Positions 27,879 to 36,252 of a stretch of DNA of 64,000 nucleotides are shown piece after piece. Position 1 is the stretch's first letter. Each line of letters opens with the position of its first letter. The stretch is from NCBI RefSeq assembly GCF_038618305.1, contig NZ_CP152017.1, forward strand, positions 3,199,001 through 3,263,000. The letters are read 5' to 3'. Below the pieces are notes generated by a model. It was not told the DNA's origin and did no database searches. It worked only from the letters and a program-made list of their open reading frames with translations. A program made the position numbers and the translations under genes. The stretch is from Sporosarcina sp. FSL K6-2383. GTDB taxonomy: Bacteria > Bacillota > Bacilli > Bacillales_A > Planococcaceae.

Positions 27879-28571
27879 TTGAGTGCCATGATACTCGGTG
27901 GATTTCTTTTTATAAGCGTCAGTGTGGGAGGCATTTTTGCATGGATTGTCTCTAAATTATTCCAACAAACTACTCAAGGTCTATCCCTACTATGCGGTGG
28001 ATTCCTAGTTGGCTTACTAGCCCTCGACATCATTCCATCTGCTTTACAAATATACCAAACTTCCGGCATCCTACTTGGCGCCTTGATTGGCTATCTATTA
28101 TTTCAATTACTTCACCAGTTAGCCTACCTAACAACTGCTCACGCACCATCCCTCTACCTACTAACAATTGCCCTATTACTCCACACCATTCCGCTTAGTA
28201 TGACGCTCGGCAATACATTAGATAATTCCTCTTTCGGCGTAAGCATTACCGCTTCAACCATTCTCCATCATCTCCCGGAAGGATTTGCTTTAACAACAGC
28301 ACTCCTCTCGCAAGGCAAGCAATTATGGGGTCTGCTCCTTGTTTTCATTACCCTATCCGTGTGTTTCACTTTATTTATTTGGCTAGGGCATTCTATTAAT
28401 TTAACAAACCAGGCACAAAGTATTTTGCTAGGCATTTCTATTTGCCTGCTGGCAGTAACCAGTCTATTTGAATTTATCTTTCAGCATCGCCGAGCTTTGC
28501 CGCTGGTTTCATTTTCAACCTATATCCTCATGGGGTATCTGTTAAGCACGTTATTTCATATTTTAGTGTAA
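27879..28571 (+). CDS. ZIP-family-like membrane protein divergent from csoR
   Basis: A 230-residue membrane protein with about seven helices. ILHHLPEGFALTTAL matches the ZIP helix-5 signature (H-x-x-P-E-G), and the helix before it (LLLHTIPLSMTLG) keeps HxxP but lacks Glu-Gly. GGFLVGLLALDIIP near the N-terminus also matches ZIP proteins. The start is TTG 27879 with GGGAGGG seven bases upstream; the frame stays open to 27714 but the upstream part overlaps csoR's control region. It may be a divergent metal importer or sensor. The position opposite csoR hints at copper-linked expression. Confidence 0.7.
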   Translation: MSAMILGGFLFISVSVGGIFAWIVSKLFQQTTQGLSLLCGGFLVGLLALDIIPSALQIYQTSGILLGALIGYLLFQLLHQLAYLTTAHAPSLYLLTIALLLHTIPLSMTLGNTLDNSSFGVSITASTILHHLPEGFALTTALLSQGKQLWGLLLVFITLSVCFTLFIWLGHSINLTNQAQSILLGISICLLAVTSLFEFIFQHRRALPLVSFSTYILMGYLLSTLFHILV

Positions 28572-28579
28572 TAAATAAA

Positions 28580-28619
28580 ATACAGTTACGCACAGGTGAG
28601 GACCCATGAATAACTGTAT
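28580..28619. terminator. Hairpin between convergent ZIP-like and reductase genes
   Basis: ATACAGTTA and TAACTGTAT form a nine-pair stem with a 22-base loop between two convergent genes. U-runs are weak, so the terminator call is tentative. Confidence 0.4.
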
Positions 28620-28639
28620 CAACTAAATTGGAAAGATAA

Positions 28640-29698
28640 TTAACTTTTCACCGCATACAAATGCTTCACTAATTCACGATTTTTTTCTTTAAAAACATCA
28701 TTATGTGAGGACACCATGCCATGCCCATACGCTTCTGGCGTGATATACTGCTTCGCTTTGTTGACAGCATTTGCCGCGTCCTGAAAAGCTCCGGCAATCA
28801 AATGAAGCTTGCCTTCATGTTTCAATATATCACCTGCCGCATAGAGCCCAGGTACGGACGTTTCACTCATTGAACTCCCCGCAACGCTATACTCATCTAT
28901 CATTTCGATATTCAACCCGCTGTTTTCTGTCAGCTCTTTATCCCGATCATAGCCATGATTAATAATGACTTCATCCACTGCCAGTTGAATCTTTTGACCA
29001 TCCTCAGTACTGATTAATTCCACTTTTTCAATCGTTTCATGATTATCTGCCGCAATTAGCCTCTCAATAGAAGTGTTCAATAAACAGTCCACTGAACTAC
29101 TAAATAAGCGTGATACTTCCGCTTCATGCCCTTTTAGCATATCTTTGCGATACGTCAAATAGACTTTTTTGGCAATCGGCTCTAATTCATTTGCCCAATC
29201 AACAGCCGTATTACCGCCTCCAGAAATCAATACCGTCTTTCCTTTAAAGCGTGCTAGCGATTTTACCGTATAATGCAAATTGGATACTTCAAAACGCTCT
29301 GCGCCTTCAATCTCTAACTTTGTTGGCTGCAAGATCCCTCCGCCTACAGCTAAAATGACTGTTTTGGATAGATGTTGTTGATTCGCAGAAGTTTGTATGA
29401 CAAAGTGTCCGTTATCATCTTTATGAATTGATGTCACTTTTTCACCTACTACAAGCTCAGGTTTGAATGTCAGTCCTTGCTGAATCAATTGCTCAATCAA
29501 TTTTGCAGCTGGAACAGGTGTCAGCCCGCCTACATCCCAAATCATTTTTTCAGGATACACATTCACTTTTCCACCCAAATAAGGCTGAAATTCAATAATC
29601 TTCGTCTTCATTTCCCTCAGTCCACTATAAAAAGCAGAGTAAAGTCCAGCAGGGCCGCCGCCAATAATCGTTACATCATAGAGCTGTTCTGAATTCAT
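28640..29698 (-). CDS. FAD-dependent ferredoxin/flavodoxin-NADP reductase, IruO/YcgT type
   Basis: A 352-residue flavoprotein of the thioredoxin-reductase fold without the redox CxxC. The FAD motif GGGPAGLYSAFYSGLR is at the N-terminus and the NAD(P) motif ISGGGNTAVDWA at about 160; the C-terminal FAD contact is LYAAGDI. This is the type 2 ferredoxin-NADP reductase group (YumC/YcgT), which includes the S. aureus IruO reductase for iron release. It lies 15 bases after a siderophore-binding protein gene in a Fur-controlled operon, so a role in reducing ferric siderophore is likely. Start chosen at ATG 29698 (GGGGG seven bases upstream); ATG 29701 is also possible. Confidence 0.88.
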   Translation of the reverse strand: MNSEQLYDVTIIGGGPAGLYSAFYSGLREMKTKIIEFQPYLGGKVNVYPEKMIWDVGGLTPVPAAKLIEQLIQQGLTFKPELVVGEKVTSIHKDDNGHFVIQTSANQQHLSKTVILAVGGGILQPTKLEIEGAERFEVSNLHYTVKSLARFKGKTVLISGGGNTAVDWANELEPIAKKVYLTYRKDMLKGHEAEVSRLFSSSVDCLLNTSIERLIAADNHETIEKVELISTEDGQKIQLAVDEVIINHGYDRDKELTENSGLNIEMIDEYSVAGSSMSETSVPGLYAAGDILKHEGKLHLIAGAFQDAANAVNKAKQYITPEAYGHGMVSSHNDVFKEKNRELVKHLYAVKS

Positions 29699-29713
29699 CA
29701 TCAAACCCCCTTT

Positions 29714-30700
29714 TTATTTCGTCATGGATTCTACTACATCTTCAATAATTTGACTGTTAGCAATGGCTCCGGCATATAACCAACTAGTCTCTGCACCGTA
29801 TTCATAAATGCGACCATTTTTCACGGCAGGAATGTTGCTCCACAAAGGATCTTTTAACATTTCAGCGCCGTTCCCTATATCGCTATTGATTAAGAAAATA
29901 TGATCTGCATCAAGCTCTGCTAGTCGCTCCAAAGAAATTGCCGACCAGTTAGCCGTCGCTGTACTCGAAATTTCTTTGACGACATTTGGCGTTGTTAAAC
30001 CAAGATCACCATATAATACGGCACCACTTGAGACATTTTCACTGACGATATAAAAGTTATTACTGACCAGCCAAATCGCAGCCGCAGACTCAGTGCCAAC
30101 AGTATCCTGTATAATTTGCTTCGCTTCAGACGCTTTTTTATCATAATCTGCTAGTACTTGTTTCGCCTCATCTGTTTTCCCTAAAACTTCACCAACAGTT
30201 AATAACTTGTCTCGCCAATCGCTATTATTTTCTACCTTTACAACATAGGTAGGCGCGATTTTAGCATATTGCTCATATTTCGACCCTTCTACCGCCTGCG
30301 CTGCCTCCATAAGTAGTAAATCTGGTGTAAAACTGGTTACAACTTCAAATGGTAAGTCGTGTGGAATAGTAGGTACATCTTTCAAATACTCTTGTAAATA
30401 AGTTTGAATACTTGCCCCCTCTTTAACCGACCACTGTGCCACCGGCGTAATCCCGAGCGCCACTAAATTATCTTCCAAATAAGAAGCAATAATACGTTGC
30501 GGATTAGCAGGAATAATCACTTCATGTCCCATCGCGTCCGTTACTGTCCGTTCTGTTGCCGTCTCTTCAACTGCTGGCTCAGATTGCTCTACTTCTTTCT
30601 CCGTAGCCTCGTTATTTTTATCACTACAGCCAACTAACAGCAGTACAAGCGCTAGAAAACTAGCGATCATTACAGTCATTTTTTTATTCGTAAACATCAT
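29714..30700 (-). CDS. Ferric-siderophore-binding lipoprotein
   Basis: A 328-residue substrate-binding protein of the FecB/FeuA/FhuD type. A lipoprotein signal peptide ends in lipobox LLVGC. After a Glu/Thr-rich linker comes RTVTDAMGHEVIIPANPQRI, the usual start of the periplasmic-binding domain, and the tail contains ILWSNIPAVKNGRIY-like sequence (PLWSNIPAVKNGRIY). It captures ferric siderophore, probably of the hydroxamate or catecholate type, at the outer membrane face. It follows two FecCD permease genes and precedes the reductase gene. The ATG has GGAG six bases upstream. Confidence 0.92.
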   Translation of the reverse strand: MMFTNKKMTVMIASFLALVLLLVGCSDKNNEATEKEVEQSEPAVEETATERTVTDAMGHEVIIPANPQRIIASYLEDNLVALGITPVAQWSVKEGASIQTYLQEYLKDVPTIPHDLPFEVVTSFTPDLLLMEAAQAVEGSKYEQYAKIAPTYVVKVENNSDWRDKLLTVGEVLGKTDEAKQVLADYDKKASEAKQIIQDTVGTESAAAIWLVSNNFYIVSENVSSGAVLYGDLGLTTPNVVKEISSTATANWSAISLERLAELDADHIFLINSDIGNGAEMLKDPLWSNIPAVKNGRIYEYGAETSWLYAGAIANSQIIEDVVESMTK

Positions 30701-30745
30701 GTCACTCTCCGATTTCTTTTTTTGATAGTAAATTTCAAATCCTCA

Positions 30746-31783
30746 TCAATCTTTCAAACGCGACAGTAAGTAAAGGAAGTACGGAGCCCCAATGACTGCC
30801 ACGACAATCCCAGCTGGAATCTCCGATGGTTGTAAAATCCAGCGACCGATTGTATCCGCAATCAGCACCAACAGCCCTCCTGTTAAAGCCGCTGTCGGCA
30901 ATAAAAATTGGTGTCTCGCGCCAACTAGTTGACGCGCTAAATGCGGACCAATCAGTCCAACAAATCCAATCCCTCCACTGACGGATACACTAGCACCAGC
31001 GAGTCCCACAGCTGCCGCCAGCAATACACGTCGCTCTTTTTCAATCGATGCACCTAAACCCGTAGCTGTTAAATCACCTAAATTCAGCACATTTAAGACA
31101 CGCGCCTTTGCAAAAACAAATGGCATTAAGACCATAATCCATGGCAATAAAGCCAAGACAAATTTCCAATTCGATCCCCAAATACTCCCCGCTAGCCAAG
31201 TCGCAACAAATTGATAATTTTCTGGACTAAGCCTTAGTGTTAACACAATCATGGCTGAACTAATGCCAGCTGCAACGGCTACCCCAGTGAGTAACAATCG
31301 CATAGGAGTAATCCCCTCATGTCGTTTATACGCTAACGAGTAAATGATAATAGCTGCTACGCCTGCACCCGAGAATGCTAACAAGGGTAGGAAAAAGACG
31401 GGTGTAGCTGTAGTCGATGGAAAAAAAGATATGAATAGCATGACAGCGAGTCCTGCCCCTGCATTAATCCCTAATATGCCAGGATCGGCCAAAGCATTGC
31501 GGGAAATTCCTTGTAACACACAGCCCGATACCGCAAGTCCCATTCCTACCAGAATGGAAATAATAATACGTGGTAATCGAAATTCAAATAAAATGAGTTG
31601 TTGCTTGTCTGTCCCAAGTCCAAATAGTGTACGAATGACTTCTAGCGGAGTGAGTTTAATAAAACCGGTATTCATACTGATGATGAAAACCAAAACGATT
31701 AATAAACTAAGAATGCCAATAATGACTAGATTTTTAGTTCTTGCCTGATGCTGCCCTTTTGGTAGAATCTGAATTTTCTTCAT
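30746..31783 (-). CDS. Siderophore ABC transporter permease (FecCD family)
   Basis: A 345-residue permease with about nine or ten helices. Family signatures include FRLPRIIISILVGMGLAVSGCVLQ, the ADPGILGINAGA stretch and GFVGLIGPHLARQLVG. It pairs with the permease encoded just upstream to form the membrane channel for ferric siderophore import. Its ATG overlaps the stop of that gene by 4 bases (translational coupling). The binding protein and reductase genes follow. Confidence 0.94.
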   Translation of the reverse strand: MKKIQILPKGQHQARTKNLVIIGILSLLIVLVFIISMNTGFIKLTPLEVIRTLFGLGTDKQQLILFEFRLPRIIISILVGMGLAVSGCVLQGISRNALADPGILGINAGAGLAVMLFISFFPSTTATPVFFLPLLAFSGAGVAAIIIYSLAYKRHEGITPMRLLLTGVAVAAGISSAMIVLTLRLSPENYQFVATWLAGSIWGSNWKFVLALLPWIMVLMPFVFAKARVLNVLNLGDLTATGLGASIEKERRVLLAAAVGLAGASVSVSGGIGFVGLIGPHLARQLVGARHQFLLPTAALTGGLLVLIADTIGRWILQPSEIPAGIVVAVIGAPYFLYLLSRLKD

Positions 31784-32835
31784 AATTCTTTTCCTCCCTT
31801 TCGTGCAAGATACAGGAAGAACGGAACACCAATTAAAGCAATCAATGCACCAATAGGCGTTTCAAATGGCGGATTAATCATTCTCGCGGCAAGGTCAGCA
31901 AGAACAACTAACAGTGCACCAAGTACAATCGAACAAGGAATAATCCAGCGATAATCATGCCCTACTAAAAAACGTGTCAGATGCGGAACAATTAATCCGA
32001 CAAAGCCGACTGCACCCACAACCGAAACAGCTGCGCCTGCTAAAACAAGGACAATAAGCATACCAATCAATTTAATCGACTTTGTGCGTTGCCCAAGCCC
32101 AATGGCCACCTCTTCACCCAAACTTAGTAGCGTGATAGAGCGAGATAAAATAACGGCACCTATCATGGCTGCAATAATCCATGGGGACATAATTTGCAGA
32201 TGAATCCATTTCGTTCCCGATACGCCGCCAGCATACCAAAAGGCTAAATCCTGGCCAATTCGAAAGTATAAAGCAACTCCCTCACTAAGCGCCCCTAACA
32301 ATGCACTTACTGCTGCACCTGCCAGCACAAGCCGCATAGGTGTCAAACCACCCCTGGACATCGATCCAACTCCAAAGACGATTCCAACACCTAGACCAGC
32401 ACCTAAGAAGGAATACATAATTAAGTACATATAAGGTAAACCAGGCAAAAAAGCGAAACAAATCGCCAGCATAAATGCAGCTCCAGCATTCAATCCAAGT
32501 AGCCCTGAGTCTGCTAAAGGATTTCGCGTCAATCCTTGCATCAACGCTCCTGCAACAGCAAAACATGCACCGACCATTGCCGCACCTAGTACACGTGGCA
32601 GACGTATTTCCCGAATAATTTGATGTGGTGTTAAATCTGGATTAAACTGAAACACCGCTGTCCAAACGGTCGCCAATTGAATGTCTGCAGCTCCAAATGA
32701 AATCGACAAACCAATTGCCATCAGTAACGCAAACATACCTCCGAATAACACAGCAATAGCTATGACGGGACGGGAATGCTTTTTAATCTTTGTTAACTCT
32801 TCTCTTTCCGTAGCTGCTTCTGCTGGAGTAGACAT
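31780..32835 (-). CDS. Siderophore ABC transporter permease (FecCD family)
   Basis: A 351-residue permease of the FecCD family with about ten helices. It has REIRLPRVLGAAMVGACFAV, NPLADSGLLGLNAGA and VGFVGLIVPHLTRFLVG, the usual conserved stretches. It forms a heterodimer with the permease encoded by the next gene (4-base overlap). It starts behind AAGGAGG, 37 bases after the ATPase gene, in the Fur-controlled operon. Confidence 0.94.
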   Translation of the reverse strand: MSTPAEAATEREELTKIKKHSRPVIAIAVLFGGMFALLMAIGLSISFGAADIQLATVWTAVFQFNPDLTPHQIIREIRLPRVLGAAMVGACFAVAGALMQGLTRNPLADSGLLGLNAGAAFMLAICFAFLPGLPYMYLIMYSFLGAGLGVGIVFGVGSMSRGGLTPMRLVLAGAAVSALLGALSEGVALYFRIGQDLAFWYAGGVSGTKWIHLQIMSPWIIAAMIGAVILSRSITLLSLGEEVAIGLGQRTKSIKLIGMLIVLVLAGAAVSVVGAVGFVGLIVPHLTRFLVGHDYRWIIPCSIVLGALLVVLADLAARMINPPFETPIGALIALIGVPFFLYLARKGGKEL

Positions 32836-32872
32836 TCCTTTCCTCCTTCATATTTCATTTCCCAGGAAAGGA

Positions 32873-33667
32873 CTACCTTTCTCTTTGACATAATTGATAG
32901 GATAAACAAATTGGATTAGCACTGAATGGGCAAGTCGCTAGACTGGCATCTATATTAAATACCAGTTGTAGATTTGAACAAGTCATCACTTTTTCCGGCG
33001 TTCCCTCTGTTATTAACGCACCATTTTTCATTGCAATCATGTAATGAGAAAAACGAGAGGCATGATTCAAATCATGCAACACCATCACAATCGTTCGTCC
33101 CTCTTCTTCATTCAAACGTTTTAACAGAAGTAAAATATCTAATTGGTGTGCTAAATCTAAATAAGTCGTTGGCTCATCGAGTATAAGAATCTTAGTGTCC
33201 TGAGCGAGTGCCATCGCGATCCACACGCGTTGTCGTTGACCACCAGACAATGCTTCAATGGGACGATCCTTAAACTCCTGCAAACCAGTCACTTCGATTG
33301 CCCAGTAAATATAGTCATAGTCTTCTTTTTTTAGAGAGCCAAATCCATTTTGATGAGGAAAGCGACCGTAAGAAACAAGTTCAAACACCGTTAATCCACT
33401 TGGTGCTTCTGCTGTTTGTGGTAAAATCGCCATCTTCTTCGCTACTTCCTTCGTTCCCAGCTGATGTATCGCCTGCCCATCCAAGTAAACAGCGCCACTT
33501 TTCATTTTTAATATGCGGGAGATAGCCTTTAAAAGCGTTGATTTACCACAGCCATTCGGACCAATGATCGTCGTAATTTTCCCCTCAGGAATGGACACAC
33601 TTAGATCATCTATAATAAGCGAATTCGAATAGCCAATTGCCGCTTGTTCTATTGTAAAAGCTGCCAT
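32873..33667 (-). CDS. Siderophore ABC transporter ATPase
   Basis: A 264-residue ABC ATPase of the FecE/FhuC type. Walker A is GPNGCGKSTLL, the signature is LSGGQRQRVWIAMAL, Walker B is ILILDEPTTYLDL and the switch His is in VLHDLNHA. It powers ferric siderophore uptake with the two downstream permeases. The start is ATG 33667 (GAGAGGAAG upstream); a longer frame to 33742 would run through the Fur boxes and is rejected. First gene of the five-gene iron operon. Confidence 0.95.
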   Translation of the reverse strand: MAAFTIEQAAIGYSNSLIIDDLSVSIPEGKITTIIGPNGCGKSTLLKAISRILKMKSGAVYLDGQAIHQLGTKEVAKKMAILPQTAEAPSGLTVFELVSYGRFPHQNGFGSLKKEDYDYIYWAIEVTGLQEFKDRPIEALSGGQRQRVWIAMALAQDTKILILDEPTTYLDLAHQLDILLLLKRLNEEEGRTIVMVLHDLNHASRFSHYMIAMKNGALITEGTPEKVMTCSNLQLVFNIDASLATCPFSANPICLSYQLCQRER

Positions 33668-33699
33668 TCTAGACTTCCTCTCTATTTGAATAATTCCTA

Positions 33700-33738
33700 G
33701 ATAATAATGATTATTGTAATTGATAACGATTATCAATC
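33700..33738 (-). promoter_or_regulatory. Overlapping Fur boxes of the siderophore operon
   Basis: ATTGATAACGATTATCAAT (33719-33737) is a near-perfect 19-bp Fur palindrome. TAATAATGATTATTG (about 33702-33716) is a second, overlapping box. They lie 35-70 bases before the ATPase start. Iron-loaded Fur would repress the operon. Confidence 0.88.
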
Positions 33739-33835
33739 TCACGTATTATGTTAGATACTTTTTTGAAAATTGTCAACAGAAACCTGTATAAGTATATGTG
33801 ATAGTTATGTGACTAATTGATGAATGGAAATTAAA

Positions 33836-33885
33836 AATAGGTGCCTGCTGCTCAAACTGTATTGTTTAAGCAACAGACACCTATT
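33836..33885 (-). terminator. Terminator hairpin left of the decayed arsC copy
   Basis: AATAGGTG pairs with CACCTATT and the inner CTG/TGCT segments also pair. On the minus strand TATTTTTAATTT follows. It is the former terminator of the arsC copy to its right. Confidence 0.65.
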
Positions 33886-33889
33886 TTAC

Positions 33890-34270
33890 TTATTCGTTTG
33901 TTTCAGCAAACCGAGTAATTCTCACACCAATTTCATCACGCACACGCTGGAAAAATGCCCATTTTTCTTCATCTGTTCCTCCTGCCTTTGCTGGATCATC
34001 AAATCCCCAATGAGCACGTTTAACATGAGGCGGTGTCATTGGACATTTATCAGCCGCATCCCCGCAAAGCGTGACGACAAAATCTGCATTGTGTAAAACA
34101 TGTGGGTTAATGTCATGCTCTTCAATACCTGCACTGAGTATCTGCCATTCATCACCAAAAAAGTTCCTTCCCCAACCATCTGACTACGACAAGAATTACG
34201 GTAAAATGTCTTTTTTAATATAATTAATCCTTCAATTAACTTAAATAATCAACAACTAAATATACAGCCC
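33890..34270 (-). pseudogene. arsC: Decayed arsenate reductase gene (arsC) with the end of arsB
   Basis: Nearly identical over long runs to the intact arsC at 38390-38809, from its stop codon rightwards. About 90 bases are missing in total: one large internal deletion, plus small ones that remove part of the N-terminal P-loop region (the CTGNSCRS segment is broken), and the start codon is lost. Similarity continues to about 34270 into the last codons of arsB. With the intact copy it forms a direct duplication around the 34.3-38.4 kb segment. It cannot make ArsC. Confidence 0.88.
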
Positions 34271-34294
34271 TCCATACTAGCAGCATATACCATC

Positions 34295-35146
34295 CTAACC
34301 ATATAGCTTTATTTCATCTTCAAGAAGCTTAACTGCTGCAACTTCTTCAATAGCTGTTAGTATATTTTTTCCTTTCTGGATCCATTCTTTCCCCGACATT
34401 TCTATATGATTCATACAAATCCCTTTCCGAACGTAACAAATGGCAAGTCGAAAGTAGTCTTGATGCTGTTTGCATAGATTTATTATTTGCTCTGATTCTA
34501 AATAGGCCTCTTTAAATCTTTTCTCTTTTATCAAAAGAAGCATGATATTAATAGAAATATTAATTTTCAGGCGTTCAACATCTTGAAAATTTTTGTAGCG
34601 TTCAATACTTCTAAAAGTGAAATTTCTAATTTCCAGAGCAGTTTCAAGAGGAAAAAGAAATAGTATTGAATTGATTAAATAAATATCTATGATATAAAAG
34701 TGATTTCTCTTGGATAGTATATCCCATACTTTCTTTAAAGGAATTCGCGCTTCTTCAATGTTACTTGTTCTGCTTAATAAAATTAGGGAAGTACAAATTT
34801 TCGACAGATTCTTTATAAGAAGGTCTTCATTCCCCTTCAAGTATACTGAAGTATCGGAGAGTATATCATCTAAAATCTCTTCATTATTATATGATAGATT
34901 AAAAACTTTATTTATTATTTCTTCTCTAAAAGTATATTTATACCCATTTTTAATGTATTCAAATTCTTCGGGGGATATTTCTAGTTTCTCTAAAATTCTA
35001 TTGAAAGTTGTTATTCGGATTCCAATGTTATAGTTTTCAAACTTCGAATAAGTACCTTGAGATAGTATACCTCTTGAAACATATTCTTGCGAATACCCCT
35101 TACTTCGACGAATATTGCCTATTATTTGACCTATTTCTTTAACCAA
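34295..35146 (-). CDS. Rgg/MutR-family transcriptional regulator
   Basis: A 283-residue regulator. Residues 3-62 are an XRE helix-turn-helix (EIGQIIGNIRRSKGYSQEYV, then ILSQGTYSKFENYNIGI); the rest is all-helical, like the peptide-binding repeat domain of Rgg, MutR and PlcR proteins. Length (Rgg about 280-290) and N-terminal pattern fit Rgg best. These proteins bind short imported pheromone peptides and switch nearby promoters. An 18-codon gene lies divergently 95 bases away, the typical rgg-shp layout. The start is TTG behind GGGAGG. The gene is AT-rich relative to its neighbours, consistent with transfer. Cognate peptide and targets are inferred. Confidence 0.85.
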   Translation of the reverse strand: MVKEIGQIIGNIRRSKGYSQEYVSRGILSQGTYSKFENYNIGIRITTFNRILEKLEISPEEFEYIKNGYKYTFREEIINKVFNLSYNNEEILDDILSDTSVYLKGNEDLLIKNLSKICTSLILLSRTSNIEEARIPLKKVWDILSKRNHFYIIDIYLINSILFLFPLETALEIRNFTFRSIERYKNFQDVERLKINISINIMLLLIKEKRFKEAYLESEQIINLCKQHQDYFRLAICYVRKGICMNHIEMSGKEWIQKGKNILTAIEEVAAVKLLEDEIKLYG

Positions 35147-35166
35147 TGAACATTCCCTCCCTTAAA

Positions 35167-35188
35167 AAATATTCATATCTGAATATTT
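35167..35188. promoter_or_regulatory. Palindrome between rgg and the peptide gene (putative Rgg operator)
   Basis: AAATATTCA-TATC-TGAATATTT has perfect nine-base arms. It sits 20 bases before the regulator start and 25 bases upstream of a -10-like TATACT (35213-35218) for the peptide gene. The position just upstream of a promoter lacking a good -35 fits an activator site. Binding is inferred. Confidence 0.6.
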
Positions 35189-35241
35189 CGTTTCATCTAC
35201 TTGATTATACATTATACTGTAAAAAAAAGGGAGGGGATAAT

Positions 35242-35298
35242 ATGAGTGAAATACTAATCTCGTTATTAGATTTATGGTTAATTGGTACAGGTAAATAA
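35242..35298 (+). CDS. SHP-like short hydrophobic signalling peptide
   Basis: An 18-codon gene: MSEILISLLDLWLIGTGK. AGGGAGGGG lies five bases before the ATG, one of the strongest ribosome sites in the region, and a -10 box TATACT lies 24 bases upstream. The C-terminal LDLWLIGTG resembles SHP pheromones of streptococci (Asp followed by hydrophobics ending in Gly-Gly). There is no basic N-terminal leader, as in some short SHPs. It is divergent from a Rgg-type gene and 43 bases ahead of a secreted-protein gene, so it probably heads that operon. Pheromone function, export and processing are inferred by analogy. Confidence 0.72.
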   Translation: MSEILISLLDLWLIGTGK

Positions 35299-35341
35299 TT
35301 ACTCTGAATCATTCAAAATTAAATTATGGGGGTAAGAGACT

Positions 35342-36223
35342 ATGAGAAAAATATTTGCCAGTGTATTAGCATTGACACTCTTGATGCCTACACAAGCTCT
35401 TGCGAATGAAGATTTTTCAGACCTAGAATTTCCGGCTGGACAAGTGGATTTAAGTACATTACCTGTTGAATTTCAAGAAAAATTGTCCAAGCGTACAAAA
35501 GAGGTTAATGATTATCTGGAGAATCTAGAAGAACTACGTATTCAAAAAGAACTGGCAAGCAATGAGTTGTTAAAAGGAATAGCAACAACTCATTCTCTGG
35601 CTCGTTTTAATGATATTTCTACTAAACTGGAATACTATGAAAACAATTCTTTAGAAATTGTAGGACTAAAGAAAATTGTAAACGATAACCAAAATTTATT
35701 AATTCAGCCTTTATCAACTAGTAAGCAGGCAAGTGTAAAGGCTCCAACACTTTACTATGATAATGATGTAGCTAGTTATGTGTTATCTAGTGGTTGGAAT
35801 TGGCTTTCAATCAACGGTGATAGGAACAACAAAGGAGACGACGGTTTTGGATTAAGGGTAAATCAAGAAATGGTCTCCGTAATATCTGATCATGTAACTA
35901 CATGGGACAATTATGGAAATAAATATTTCCCACTTTATAACTCAATAACTTCGAAACACGGTTATTACCAAGAATTCGAGGATATGCATATGAATGGAAT
36001 CGGCAGAGGTTATTCGGCGCATACAGGGAACTCATGGATGTTCTTTCGATTCTACAATGGTACACCTCTTGGTAAAACAGTGAACTTCAATGGCCAGTAC
36101 GCTCATAATTGGGAGGGTTCTAATCTAACTGGACTCTCTGTTGGAGCCACAGGATTTGGAGGCTCCTTTTCAATTCTTAGTAAAGGATGGATGGTAAATA
36201 ATTATTCCTTTAAAACGTTTTAA
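35342..36223 (+). CDS. Secreted protein of unknown function, paralog 1
   Basis: A 293-residue protein with a Sec signal peptide (MRKIFASVLALTLLMPTQALA, probable cleavage before Asn-Glu). Residues ~25-115 are helical and charged (EFQEKLSKRTKEVNDYLENL). After a linker rich in Ser/Gln, residues ~130-293 form an aromatic, beta-rich domain starting TLYYDNDVASYVLSSGWNW and containing GNSWMFFRFYN and GKTVNFNGQYAHNW. There is no anchor or lipobox, so it is released. I do not recognise the family. It follows the peptide gene within 43 bases and precedes a clear paralog, so all three likely form a peptide-induced operon. Confidence 0.8.
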   Translation: MRKIFASVLALTLLMPTQALANEDFSDLEFPAGQVDLSTLPVEFQEKLSKRTKEVNDYLENLEELRIQKELASNELLKGIATTHSLARFNDISTKLEYYENNSLEIVGLKKIVNDNQNLLIQPLSTSKQASVKAPTLYYDNDVASYVLSSGWNWLSINGDRNNKGDDGFGLRVNQEMVSVISDHVTTWDNYGNKYFPLYNSITSKHGYYQEFEDMHMNGIGRGYSAHTGNSWMFFRFYNGTPLGKTVNFNGQYAHNWEGSNLTGLSVGATGFGGSFSILSKGWMVNNYSFKTF

Positions 36224-36252
36224 AATATAAATCATAATGGAGGTTATTATTT

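Noticed and set aside
33668..33742. Longer start for the siderophore ATPase
   Set aside because: It would translate through the Fur boxes; ATG 33667 has a ribosome site and the normal N-terminus.
34295..35146. PlcR rather than Rgg identity for the regulator
   Set aside because: The helical C-terminus could suit either, but the divergent short SHP-like peptide, the length and the N-terminal pattern fit Rgg/MutR better; a PapR-like secreted precursor is absent.
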